The notes under the pieces are model-generated. The model did not search any database and was not told where the DNA came from. It saw only the letters and a list, made by a program, of their open reading frames with translations. From Sphingorhabdus lacus (lineage in GTDB: Bacteria > Pseudomonadota > Alphaproteobacteria > Sphingomonadales > Sphingomonadaceae): 64,000 nucleotides of DNA. The stretch spans positions 1,860,001 to 1,924,000 of the forward strand of contig NZ_CP035733.1 of assembly GCF_009768975.1 (NCBI RefSeq), written 5' to 3'. The position numbers and the translations under genes were made by a program. Shown in pieces: positions 34,691 to 43,169 of this stretch (positions within the stretch are counted from its first letter, which is position 1; every line of letters starts with the position of its first letter).

Positions 34691-35537
34691 TCACTCCAGA
34701 AATTATAAACCTGAAGAGATAAACGAAGTCGCCCTGCTTGTGGCAAAGCAACCGCGCTCGCATCCTTCCCGCCGCCACTTCCTTTCGTCTGTCGCGGCAA
34801 TCGCGGGAGGCGCTGCGATGATGACAGAATCTGCTGAAGCGCAGGCGCAAGAACGAAGCAAGGCGAGCCGACAGGCAGGCGCAAAAGTGCCGACTCTCTT
34901 GGCTTTCGGCGACTCCAACACCTGGGGGTATGTCCCGCAACGTGACGAAGGGCTCACACGGTATTCGCGCTACGACCCCTCCGTCCGCTGGCCCATGGTT
35001 CTCCAACGGGCTGGGCTTGGCCGCTTTCGCGTTGTTGAACACGGCATCTGCGGTCTGGTAGGTGGGTTGGAGAGTGGCGTCGCGAGATTTGACGACGGAA
35101 CCTCGCGGGCGGCGATTGACCATATCCGCGGAGTCATCCTTGCCAACTGGCCTGTCGACGAACTGGTCGTGATGCTCGGGACCAATGATCTTGCATATCC
35201 TTCATTGTCTCAACCAGAAATCATTGCGCCGAAGATTGCGGCGACCGTACTGGCGGCTCTGGAGAGCCACAGATGGGTTGGTGGTAAATTGCCAGTGGTC
35301 ACCTTGGTCAGTCCGATTCCTCTGGGTCACCGGGTTGTCGAACTTGGCATTACGGAAGAGGCATTGACGCGCTCTCGCCAGCTTGCGCCCGTTCTTGCCG
35401 AACAAGCGCGCCTCAATGGATGGCGCTTCCTCGACGCGGCCCATGTCGGTGAACTGGAAACGGTGGATGGCATCCACTGGGATGTCTCACATCATCGCCG
35501 CTTCGCCGAGATGCTTGGCCATGTCATTTTTACGTAA
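34662..35537 (+). CDS. SGNH/GDSL esterase with Tat-like signal
   Basis: The 291-residue protein has a twin-arginine signal (PSRRHFLSSVAAIAGGAAMM, residues 31-60) and a SGNH hydrolase domain: block I LLAFGDSNTWGYVP with the nucleophile Ser, block III ELVVMLGTNDLA, block V DGIHWDVSHH with Asp and His. It resembles arylesterases. Export to the periplasm suggests that esters are opened before uptake. It overlaps the CapA gene by 29 bases and ends 16 bases before the CMD gene. Confidence 0.8.
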   Translation: MTGELMLQPDHSRNYKPEEINEVALLVAKQPRSHPSRRHFLSSVAAIAGGAAMMTESAEAQAQERSKASRQAGAKVPTLLAFGDSNTWGYVPQRDEGLTRYSRYDPSVRWPMVLQRAGLGRFRVVEHGICGLVGGLESGVARFDDGTSRAAIDHIRGVILANWPVDELVVMLGTNDLAYPSLSQPEIIAPKIAATVLAALESHRWVGGKLPVVTLVSPIPLGHRVVELGITEEALTRSRQLAPVLAEQARLNGWRFLDAAHVGELETVDGIHWDVSHHRRFAEMLGHVIFT

Positions 35538-35553
35538 TTCAGAAGAGAATATC

Positions 35554-36147
35554 ATGTCCGTATTGAAACCACTAACGGACGAGGAGTTCGAGCCGGCGCT
35601 GCTAGAGGAGTGCCAGTTTTTTAAAGGTCCGCTGGGTGTAATCCCGAACAGCGTCCGCACCATGGCCCGCCGTCCTGCAATTGCGCGTGCATTCACCGAG
35701 CTGAACGCTGCAGTGATGAAGTGCGATGGCGCATTGACGCCCGAGTTCAAGAGACTGATCGGTTACATAACCAGTTTCGCATCCGGCTGCAGGTACTGCC
35801 AAGCCCATACGATCCTCGCATCAGAGCGGTTCGGTTCCACCGCGCCCCGCATGACAGATGCTTGGAACTACGAGGACAGTCCGCACTTTTCCGAAGCGGA
35901 GAAAGTCGCCCTGTCGTTTGCGCATGCTGCTTCTACGGTGCCGAACTCGGTGACGCCTGAACTCGGTGACGAACTGGTCAAGCACTGGAGCGAGGGCGAG
36001 GTTGTGGAACTAATGGGGGTCATCGCATTGTTTGGTTTCCTGAATCGATGGAACGACTCGATGGGCACCGCCCTGGAAGATCTGCCAATGGAGTCGGCCA
36101 CGCGAAACCTGGCTCATACAGATTGGGAGGCGGGCAAGCACCGGTGA
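35554..36147 (+). CDS. Carboxymuconolactone decarboxylase/AhpD-family protein
   Basis: The 197-residue protein has the AhpD core motif GCRYCQAHTILA (Cys-x-x-Cys-x-x-His) at about residue 80, with an upstream helix ELNAAVMKCDGALTPEFK. This form usually has peroxidase-like thiol chemistry rather than true decarboxylation. ATG 35554 follows AGAAGAG. It is last of the D-operon genes and converges on an SDR gene seven bases away. Confidence 0.8.
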   Translation: MSVLKPLTDEEFEPALLEECQFFKGPLGVIPNSVRTMARRPAIARAFTELNAAVMKCDGALTPEFKRLIGYITSFASGCRYCQAHTILASERFGSTAPRMTDAWNYEDSPHFSEAEKVALSFAHAASTVPNSVTPELGDELVKHWSEGEVVELMGVIALFGFLNRWNDSMGTALEDLPMESATRNLAHTDWEAGKHR

Positions 36148-36154
36148 TCACATT

Positions 36155-36952
36155 TCAGCAGGATAGGAGTCCTCCATCCACTGGCAGAATCGTCCCAGTC
36201 ACATAAGTAGAGAGCTTCGAGCTGAGAAAGACCACCGGTCCGACCAGTTCGTTGGGATGCCCCATGCGCTGCAGCGGGGTGCGCGCCAGAAAGCGGGACA
36301 TGCGCTCAGGATCGCTACGTGTGCCCTCGGTCATCGCTGTTTCGAAGAAACCAGGAGCGACTGCATTCACGCGGATTCCGTCTTGCGCAAGATCTGCGGC
36401 AAGGGATCGCGTCAACTGGGCCAAAGCGCCCTTGGAAGTAGCGTAGGCGCTGGTGCCTGCCTGGTAGGAAACAAACGATTGGATGGAGGCGACATTTACG
36501 ATGCTCCCGCGATTTGTACGCAGATCAGGCAGCAGAGCTGCGACCGCCCGCAGGGTACCGTTCAGGTTGACGTTCATGACCCTGGACCATGAGGCTTCGA
36601 AATCATCATCGCCGATCCTGCCGCCAGCCTCGACCCCGGCGTTGTTGACGAGGATGGTCGCTGCGCCAAAGGACCGTCGAATGCGATCGGCTGCTTCTTC
36701 ACCCTGGGCTGGGTCGACGATGTTCCAGCCTATCGCGATTGCACCCTCGCCCGCTGGATCGATTTCGCGCGCTATCCGGTCGGCCGCCTCACGGTCGATA
36801 TCGACTATACAGACCCGCGCCCCTGCAAGCGCCATACCTTTGGCAATGGCAGCACCATTACCTCTGCCCGCTCCCGTTACGACAGCGATCTCTCCTTTGA
36901 GTAGATTTGCTAATGCGCCGATTGGAAATTGAGGATTCTGCGCGGATGACAT
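36155..36952 (-). CDS. Short-chain dehydrogenase/reductase
   Basis: The 265-residue SDR has VVTGAGRGNGAAIAKG, Asp in CIVDIDREA (NAD type), NNAGVEAGG, Ser in NVASIQSF and the catalytic YATSK. It ends VTGTILPVDGG. ATG 36952 follows AGGAG. It is divergent from the epimerase, with only 64 bases between the two starts, so the promoters overlap. Confidence 0.85.
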   Translation of the reverse strand: MSSAQNPQFPIGALANLLKGEIAVVTGAGRGNGAAIAKGMALAGARVCIVDIDREAADRIAREIDPAGEGAIAIGWNIVDPAQGEEAADRIRRSFGAATILVNNAGVEAGGRIGDDDFEASWSRVMNVNLNGTLRAVAALLPDLRTNRGSIVNVASIQSFVSYQAGTSAYATSKGALAQLTRSLAADLAQDGIRVNAVAPGFFETAMTEGTRSDPERMSRFLARTPLQRMGHPNELVGPVVFLSSKLSTYVTGTILPVDGGLLSC

Positions 36953-37016
36953 GATGGGTTCTCCTATTTGCTCCGGAAACCCGGAGGTCAAAAATCATTC
37001 TGGAAAGGAAGTTGCT

Positions 37017-38012
37017 TTGAGTGTCCCCATTATCAAAACTGAAATCCGCCGGTGGCCGCTCAAACGTCCGTTCGCGATTTCTCGTCATGTGTTTACGGAC
37101 AATCTCGTCCTTGAGGTCACAATTGAAGTCGACGGCTTCAAGGGGCGGGGGGAGTGCGAACCTCACGAGTTTGATGAAGAGATAACGCGGTCCGCGGAGA
37201 ATTCGGTGTTGTCGCTCGATCACGCTACATGGTCCCATCTTGATCCGCTTGTCTTGAACGCCATCCTGCCCCGATCGGCTTGGCGCAATGCCATTGACTG
37301 CGCCCTGTGGGATCTCAAAGCCAAGAGGGACGGACGCCGAATCTGGGATGTTCTCGAACTCGAACTCGCTACCGAAGACAGCTTCGCTGTATTTGAAACC
37401 ATCGCACTGGATACACCCGAGAGAATGGCTGCGTTTGCACGCGAAGCAGCTGATGCGCCCGGACTGAAGCTGAAGCTGGGAAGTGCGGATGGCCTTGATT
37501 GCGAGCGACTTGAAGCCGTCAGGTCCGCAGTTCCAGGTCATCAACTGACTGTCGACGCAAACGAGGGCTGGTCCATAAAGCAGCTGGCCGACATCCTCCC
37601 CGTCGCCCGTCGACTTGACGTTTCGTCCATAGAACAACCGGTCCCGGCAGCCTTGGAGGATGGATTGTCTTCTCTGCCAAGGCTCGTCCCACTTTGTGCG
37701 GATGAAAGCTGCCTCGACCGCTCCTCGCTTCCACAGCTGACTGGTCTGTACGATATGATAAACATCAAGCTCGACAAGACCGGTGGTCTCACTGAAGCCT
37801 TGGCGCTTCAGCGACAGGCGGTGGCGCTGGGCTACAAGACGATGATTGGCTGCAACGGCGGATCGTCTCTTGCCCAAGCGCCTGCCACTCTTCTTGCGCC
37901 AAGCGCCGTGCTGGTGGATCTGGGCAGCCATTGGCTTAGCGAAGACCATCAGCCCAGCCTTGAAACAGCCAACTTTCGGATTGGTTTGCCCAAGGCGGAG
38001 TTGTGGGGATGA
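37017..38012 (+). CDS. Enolase-superfamily dipeptide epimerase
   Basis: The 331-residue protein belongs to the muconate-lactonising subgroup, dipeptide epimerase branch. The acid/base Lys pair lies in LKLKLGS, metal ligands in TVDANEGW, IEQPV and CADESC, and the second Lys in INIKLDKTGG; GCNGGSSLAQAPA and LVDLGSHWL complete the barrel. It would invert an L- or D-residue in a dipeptide or N-acyl amino acid. TTG 37017 with AAGGAAG upstream is the preferred start; ATG 36951 would add 22 unrelated residues. Confidence 0.82.
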   Translation: MSVPIIKTEIRRWPLKRPFAISRHVFTDNLVLEVTIEVDGFKGRGECEPHEFDEEITRSAENSVLSLDHATWSHLDPLVLNAILPRSAWRNAIDCALWDLKAKRDGRRIWDVLELELATEDSFAVFETIALDTPERMAAFAREAADAPGLKLKLGSADGLDCERLEAVRSAVPGHQLTVDANEGWSIKQLADILPVARRLDVSSIEQPVPAALEDGLSSLPRLVPLCADESCLDRSSLPQLTGLYDMINIKLDKTGGLTEALALQRQAVALGYKTMIGCNGGSSLAQAPATLLAPSAVLVDLGSHWLSEDHQPSLETANFRIGLPKAELWG

Positions 38013-38069
38013 GTGGCAAGACGCATCCTGGATAATCGCCGAAAGCTGCCAATCCCGCAGAGTGCCGGA

Positions 38070-39089
38070 TCAAAAGCGGTCGAGATCATTCGCGACCACG
38101 ACACGACCAGTGAAGTAACGGCGCACGCCACGTGCGTAGGCCTCTGGATCGGTCTCGTCATCCCAGCCAGGTACAAGGTGGTTCAGTACGACCATTCCCA
38201 CTTTTGCTGACGATGCCATCTTACCCACATCTTCTGGCGTTAGATGATCCTGCCGGAGATGGGCCATCAAGGCATCGACTTGGGCCTGATCAGAGTCACC
38301 GCGTGAGCGCCACTGCTGTTCGATCCTCGGCAGGTCGATGACTTCGGCGACAAGGATATCGGCCCCTTTTGCCAAGGCTTCGACACGAGGCGATGGGCCG
38401 GTATCGCCTGTAAAGACAATTGAACGATCAGTGGTGTCGAAGCGAAATGCATAAGAACGGGCGTTGCGAGCGGCTGCGCTGCCTTCCTGAAAGTGGTAAT
38501 GATTGTTGAGGACGGCAGTGACCGTGACCTTGTCATCTCGGTAAATGACTTTCGGCTCGAGCAGGTCACCGGGAAGATCCTGAGCCCTAACCGTCAGCGC
38601 AATTGGTCCAGGCTCTGTCCCGCCAATTGTGATCGGCGCAAGTTCGGTTGGACGGAATGCCGCTGCAAGGTGCTGAACGAACCCGACAGTCAACGGCGGG
38701 CCAATCACCGGTAGTGGCTGGCTTGACTCTCCAAGCAGGTCGTTGGCCAGCCAGCGAAACGTCAGCAGGGCTCCAAGGTCGGCATTGTGGTCGAAATGAT
38801 GATGGGTGATAAAGACGGCCTTTACCTGTCCGACGTCCAGCCCGGCAGACGCATAGCGATGCATAAGCCCATCCCCGGTGTCGACAAGATAGACATCCTT
38901 GCCGACCACCAAGGCATTCGATGACATCGCCCTCTTGTCGCGATAGGCTGGTCCTCCTCCTGTGCCGAGGGTGATAACCTGTGTGGCAGGCTGTTTTGTG
39001 CCGTTGCCCTCATCCGTTGCATAGGCGACCGCCGATACTGTCAGCATGGTGGCAACAGCGATGACCAGAGGTGCTTTTTTCGAAATCAT
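38070..39089 (-). CDS. Exported metallo-beta-lactamase-fold hydrolase
   Basis: The 339-residue protein has a signal peptide (residues 1-25, LVIAVATMLTVSAVAYA) and an RNase Z/arylsulfatase-type beta-lactamase fold. The metal site is ITHHHFDHNAD, with further ligands in NNHYHF, FTGDTGPS and VLNHLVPG. Cyclic phosphodiesterase, lactonase or alkyl/aryl sulfatase activities all occur in this group. Its start overlaps the upstream CocE-like gene by four bases. Confidence 0.8.
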   Translation of the reverse strand: MISKKAPLVIAVATMLTVSAVAYATDEGNGTKQPATQVITLGTGGGPAYRDKRAMSSNALVVGKDVYLVDTGDGLMHRYASAGLDVGQVKAVFITHHHFDHNADLGALLTFRWLANDLLGESSQPLPVIGPPLTVGFVQHLAAAFRPTELAPITIGGTEPGPIALTVRAQDLPGDLLEPKVIYRDDKVTVTAVLNNHYHFQEGSAAARNARSYAFRFDTTDRSIVFTGDTGPSPRVEALAKGADILVAEVIDLPRIEQQWRSRGDSDQAQVDALMAHLRQDHLTPEDVGKMASSAKVGMVVLNHLVPGWDDETDPEAYARGVRRYFTGRVVVANDLDRF

Positions 39090-40879
39090 CGTGCAAACTC
39101 CGGGCTGGTGGGAAGTCTAAAGAGCGAGGGATGTTCTAGATCGTGAAGCACCTGGATATTGGCTACGCGTTCCTCGCCAGGCTGCTGATCCGGAACCGGC
39201 GTGGCCGAGTTCAAGTTCTTCTGCATGAAGGAACAGGCTGTCGCGCGCACGACAAGACGCAGGCGAGAGTTTCGCGCAATTCGCCGGGCAACAAATCGGA
39301 AGCGCGGAAACTTAAGAAGAACAGGCGTGTTCAGGGGCATCGTCTCGTCGCCACCGTCACGATGGCGCAAACGCAACTGGCTCGAAGAGAGAAAGATGAC
39401 GGACCCGTCTTCGAGTACCTCGTAGAGGAGCACGGCCAGATCTGCGTCAGGCGCATCGCAGGTGACCCACAGGTCCAGTGCTGGTTCGCCTATTACTTCG
39501 GCAGGCGCGTCCATCGGCGGCGTGTGATAAATCACACCTTGGCCGTAGGTATTGTGGCAGAAGACGGCATTGGTCGGATCCTCTCCCCCCAGAATGAAGA
39601 AGAGGCTGTTGTAAGCTCGGGGAAAAACTGCACCGCCGCCTGACGCAAGTTCCGGCGAATTACTGAGAGTGGATTCAGTTTCGAGCGGGCGAAGGTCGTT
39701 CGGATCACTGACGAAGCTGTCGGGCGGGGTGTTCCCGATCTCGTCCGCTAGCCATCCGGAGCGGAAAATGTCATCAGCTTTGCCGTCAGAAGCAAGGTAC
39801 AGCGGCCTGCTCTTGGAGCAAAGGCTGTCCAGCGATTCGGCATTGCGCCATTCCTCGTTGCCAGTCAGGTAATATTTGATCGGGGCGTCCAAGAATGCAG
39901 GCTTTTCCCCATGGCCGAAGACCCACCGATACCAGTCGAACTTCAGCTTCGGAACATCCAATGCGGCAGCCGGTCCGAACTTCAGTCCGTATACCTGGTC
40001 GCATCCATCCATGCCGCGATGATCCCAGGGACCGATGACCAGATAGTTGTTCTCCCGGGCCTTGTCACTGCCATGCTGCTGAAGGCGCCTGTGGTGCTCG
40101 AGAGTGCCGATCAGGCAAGTGTCATAAAGGCCCGTGAGTGAGAGAACGGGAATATCGAGTTTTGAAAGCGCGTCTTGCGCGGGACGCCGGGCTTCCCAAA
40201 TGGGACCCCAAGTCGTGCTGAGGAGATCGTCTTCCCACCCGGTGGCATGGAAGCCCAGCTCATCCTGTACTTCAAGATATGAGCGGTTGCGTGCGTAGAG
40301 GTCGCCTTGGATTCGGTTGAACAGAAGCACATCAGCGGCCATGTTCCAGGAGATTGAGTGTCCCTTGAGGGTCAGTCGCCACCTGTATATGTAAGGCGAA
40401 CCAATGCCTCCACGAGGAATGTCATACCCTGGCATAAACGCCGCGGAAGGGACTATGGTTTTCAAGGATGCGGGCAGAGTGCCCGCGATCATCCACTGGT
40501 TCCAGCCAGTGTATGACCCACCTGTCAGGCCAACCTGGCCGTCGCTCCACGACTGGGCGGCAATCCATTCGATCGTGTCATATCCATCCGGTCCGTCATT
40601 GACCCACTGCTGGAACTCGGCATTCGACCCCCCCCGACCTCTGCAATCAACCGCGAGAAATGCCATGCCTTCCCGTGTGAACGATATGGCTTCACGATGC
40701 AGATTGTCTGCCAGATAGGGGGTCATTTCCATCACCGTCGGCAGCCGGTCGGATCGGTCTATCGGCAGGTAAAGAATGGCGCCAAGCTCGACTCCATCGC
40801 GCATTGGAACACGCACGAATCGGACGGAGTAATCTGCGCGCCCCCGGCTGCCTGGGGCATTATCGCTAATTATGGTCAT
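39086..40879 (-). CDS. CocE/NonD-type serine hydrolase (cytoplasmic)
   Basis: The 597-residue protein is an X-Pro dipeptidyl-peptidase/cocaine esterase homologue. It has the nucleophile Ser in LTGGSYTGWNQ, Asp in LTGLYDTCLIG and His in IGPWDHRGMDG, then a C-terminal jelly roll. It cleaves esters or N-acyl amides, including beta-lactams and glutaryl compounds in known members. ATG 40879 is preferred because GAGAGA precedes it and the longer start at 40915 has no ribosome site. It is divergent from the lipoprotein with operator E between them. Confidence 0.85.
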   Translation of the reverse strand: MTIISDNAPGSRGRADYSVRFVRVPMRDGVELGAILYLPIDRSDRLPTVMEMTPYLADNLHREAISFTREGMAFLAVDCRGRGGSNAEFQQWVNDGPDGYDTIEWIAAQSWSDGQVGLTGGSYTGWNQWMIAGTLPASLKTIVPSAAFMPGYDIPRGGIGSPYIYRWRLTLKGHSISWNMAADVLLFNRIQGDLYARNRSYLEVQDELGFHATGWEDDLLSTTWGPIWEARRPAQDALSKLDIPVLSLTGLYDTCLIGTLEHHRRLQQHGSDKARENNYLVIGPWDHRGMDGCDQVYGLKFGPAAALDVPKLKFDWYRWVFGHGEKPAFLDAPIKYYLTGNEEWRNAESLDSLCSKSRPLYLASDGKADDIFRSGWLADEIGNTPPDSFVSDPNDLRPLETESTLSNSPELASGGGAVFPRAYNSLFFILGGEDPTNAVFCHNTYGQGVIYHTPPMDAPAEVIGEPALDLWVTCDAPDADLAVLLYEVLEDGSVIFLSSSQLRLRHRDGGDETMPLNTPVLLKFPRFRFVARRIARNSRLRLVVRATACSFMQKNLNSATPVPDQQPGEERVANIQVLHDLEHPSLFRLPTSPEFAR

Positions 40880-40920
40880 CACGTCTCTCGTATCAAACAG
40901 TTGCGGCCTTAACATACAAT

Positions 40921-40941
40921 GTGTATTGAATGTGTCGACAA
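40921..40941. promoter_or_regulatory. Operator E: two boxes at 11-bp period
   Basis: GTGTATTGAA at 40921 and GTGTCGACAA at 40932 (core palindrome TGTCGACA) lie between the divergent CocE-MBL and lipoprotein-GMC-ALDH operons. The first box is the weakest match of the set. Confidence 0.55.
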
Positions 40942-40986
40942 GAATTTATCCAGCTAGTGCCTATGTTTTGTAGGGAGTTAAGTGTG

Positions 40987-41523
40987 ATGATGGAACATAT
41001 TAGGAGAGGCATCTGGCTCACTGCTGCCCTGGTCGCCGTCAGCGGTTGCGTTAGCCGTGCAGAGGTGCAGGCAGGTCCTCCCGGCACAGGGTGCACAGAT
41101 CCAGTATACCGTCAACTCGATTTCAAGATCGGAGAGTTCAAAGTTACCGGCATTGGAGGCGAGCCGGCTGGCGAGAGTAAAGTTGAATCGGTACTTGGCG
41201 GCTGTTTGCTGGTAGAGCATTGGCGAGGAGCGATCAGCGGCTTTGGCCGGGCGCACATGTTCTTTGACAAGTCGGATCAGCTCTGGCGTCTAATCTATGT
41301 TACAGACGATGGTGCGACAATGTACCTCTCGGGCAAGTTTCAGGGCGATACCCTTATCCTGACTGGTGAGAATGACTTGGACAGTATGGTAGGCCTCCAC
41401 CGCATGAGCTTCTCGCCGCTGCCCGATGGCGGGAACAGGCAGTACTGGGAACTTTCAACAGACAAGGGTGCAACCTGGACGGTCATCCATGACGGAACCT
41501 ACCGGCGAGCCGACAGTCGCTGA
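40987..41523 (+). CDS. Small lipoprotein, DUF1579-like
   Basis: The 178-residue protein has a lipoprotein signal with lipobox VSGC near residue 20. A beta-barrel-like domain follows (YRQLDFKIGEFKVTG, VLGGCLLVEHWRGA, LSGKFQGDTLILTGEN) similar to small DUF1579-type domains of unknown role. ATG 40987 follows GGGAG. It is membrane-anchored in the periplasm, and it leads the operon with the GMC oxidase and ALDH. The function is unknown; ligand binding is possible. Confidence 0.65.
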   Translation: MMEHIRRGIWLTAALVAVSGCVSRAEVQAGPPGTGCTDPVYRQLDFKIGEFKVTGIGGEPAGESKVESVLGGCLLVEHWRGAISGFGRAHMFFDKSDQLWRLIYVTDDGATMYLSGKFQGDTLILTGENDLDSMVGLHRMSFSPLPDGGNRQYWELSTDKGATWTVIHDGTYRRADSR

Positions 41524-41524
41524 G

Positions 41525-43156
41525 ATGATGAATACCGTCGAGCCCCTGCCAAGTGGCGCTGAGTACGACTATATTATCGTCGGAGCAGGCTCAGCGGGCT
41601 GCGTAATTGCTTCGCGATTGAGTGAGGATCCGAAGGTCTCCGTGCTATTGGTCGAGTCCGGAGGCTCAGAACGCAACTGGAAGTTCCGAATTCCGGGAGG
41701 CCAGTCATTCGTGAAGGATTGGGAGCGCTATGCTTGGCTGTACCAAGCCGAGAGCGATCCAAGCCGTTTCGACCGAACCGAGATATGGCGCAGGGGGCGC
41801 ATCCTTGGCGGCAGCAGTTCGATCAATGGGGTCATCTATGCCATTGGCCTGCCCCGCGACTTTGACCTCTGGGCTGAGATGGGCGCTTTGGGTTGGTCGT
41901 GGCGGGATGTTGAGCCGTTTTTCCGGCGGGCTGAACGCTGTCCGGGACTCCAAGGCCGAGGGCAGTCCGGCCCCGTACATGTCGAAATCCTTCGATCACC
42001 TCATCGCAGCACCGGGGATTTGATCGCATCGGCAAGCGCTGTCGGAATCCAGTCGGTCAGAGACATCAATCTAGCACAAGGTGAAGCCATCGGTATCGCG
42101 CAGACCAATCAGCTTCGCGGACTGCGTCAGGATAGTGCCACTGCTTATCTGCGCCCGGCATGGCGGCGACCCAATCTCCGGGTCCTTACTCACACCCAGG
42201 TCGAAAAGGTAACCTTTGACCAAGGTCACGCAAGCGGCGTGCAGTTGTCAGTGCACAACAAGCGTTTCGAGGTTAAAGCGCGCCGAGAGATTGTGTTGAG
42301 TGCAGGCGCCTTCGGCTCTCCACACCTGTTGATGCTTTCTGGTATCGGGCCAGCGCAGCAACTTCAAACGCATGGCATAACTGTAGTAGCTGACAGCCCG
42401 TCAGTTGGTGGCAATCTCCATGACCACCCAGAACTCTACATTGAGTACGAGGTCCGAGACCGGACCTACAGTTCGGCCATGCAATGGCACCAGTTGGTGC
42501 TTTCGGGTCTGCAGTTTGCCTTGGCCAGGCGAGGCCAGGCAACTTCCTGTGCCAGTCATATCCTGGCCTATGCGCGCAGCAGCCTACAGGAGCCGGCACC
42601 CGATTTGCTGCTCTTTTCTGGACCTTGGGGCTATCTTGAAGATAACTTCACGTTCAACTCCAGAGTCAACACCTACTCTCTATCGCCTTCGCTGTGTCAC
42701 CCTCGTTCACGCGGTCGGATCGCGCTCAGGTCGCCTGACTCCCGCGTAGCACCGCTGATCGAATCCAACCTTCTGGGTGACCGTGACGACGTGATCCGCC
42801 TGATGCGAGGAGTGCGCCTTGTTGACCGCATTGCTCGAACCAAGCCTTTTTCGGATCGTGTGATCAAGCGAGTTTCGCCGGATTTCGATCTTTCAGACGA
42901 TGCCGCTCTCGAAGCCTATATCCGTGAAAATGCCGGTATCTGTTATCATGCTTGCGGCACATGCCGGATGGGCGACGACCCGTCTGCGGTTGTCGACTCA
43001 CAGCTGCGTGTAAGAGGTGTCGATCGTCTGACGGTTGCGGATGCCTCGGTCATTCCTCTGGTAACTTCCGGAAACCTTCACGCCCCAACCGTCATGATCG
43101 GGGAGCGTGCGGCCGAACTGCTCCGCGTACCTGGAAGAATCACGCCTATCCGATGA
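41525..43156 (+). CDS. GMC-family FAD alcohol oxidase/dehydrogenase
   Basis: The 543-residue flavoprotein has the FAD motif YIIVGAGSAGCVIASRL, the GMC signature 1 (RGRILGGSSSINGVIYA), signature 2 (GAFGSPHLLMLSGIGP), and the catalytic His in YHACGTCRMGD with a second His in SGNLHAPTVMIGE. It is a choline dehydrogenase/aryl-alcohol oxidase type. The primary alcohol it oxidises would feed the ALDH encoded 13 bases later. ATG 41525 is just past the lipoprotein stop; 41489 is an alternative. Confidence 0.85.
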   Translation: MMNTVEPLPSGAEYDYIIVGAGSAGCVIASRLSEDPKVSVLLVESGGSERNWKFRIPGGQSFVKDWERYAWLYQAESDPSRFDRTEIWRRGRILGGSSSINGVIYAIGLPRDFDLWAEMGALGWSWRDVEPFFRRAERCPGLQGRGQSGPVHVEILRSPHRSTGDLIASASAVGIQSVRDINLAQGEAIGIAQTNQLRGLRQDSATAYLRPAWRRPNLRVLTHTQVEKVTFDQGHASGVQLSVHNKRFEVKARREIVLSAGAFGSPHLLMLSGIGPAQQLQTHGITVVADSPSVGGNLHDHPELYIEYEVRDRTYSSAMQWHQLVLSGLQFALARRGQATSCASHILAYARSSLQEPAPDLLLFSGPWGYLEDNFTFNSRVNTYSLSPSLCHPRSRGRIALRSPDSRVAPLIESNLLGDRDDVIRLMRGVRLVDRIARTKPFSDRVIKRVSPDFDLSDDAALEAYIRENAGICYHACGTCRMGDDPSAVVDSQLRVRGVDRLTVADASVIPLVTSGNLHAPTVMIGERAAELLRVPGRITPIR

Positions 43157-43169
43157 TGGAGATGAATTT

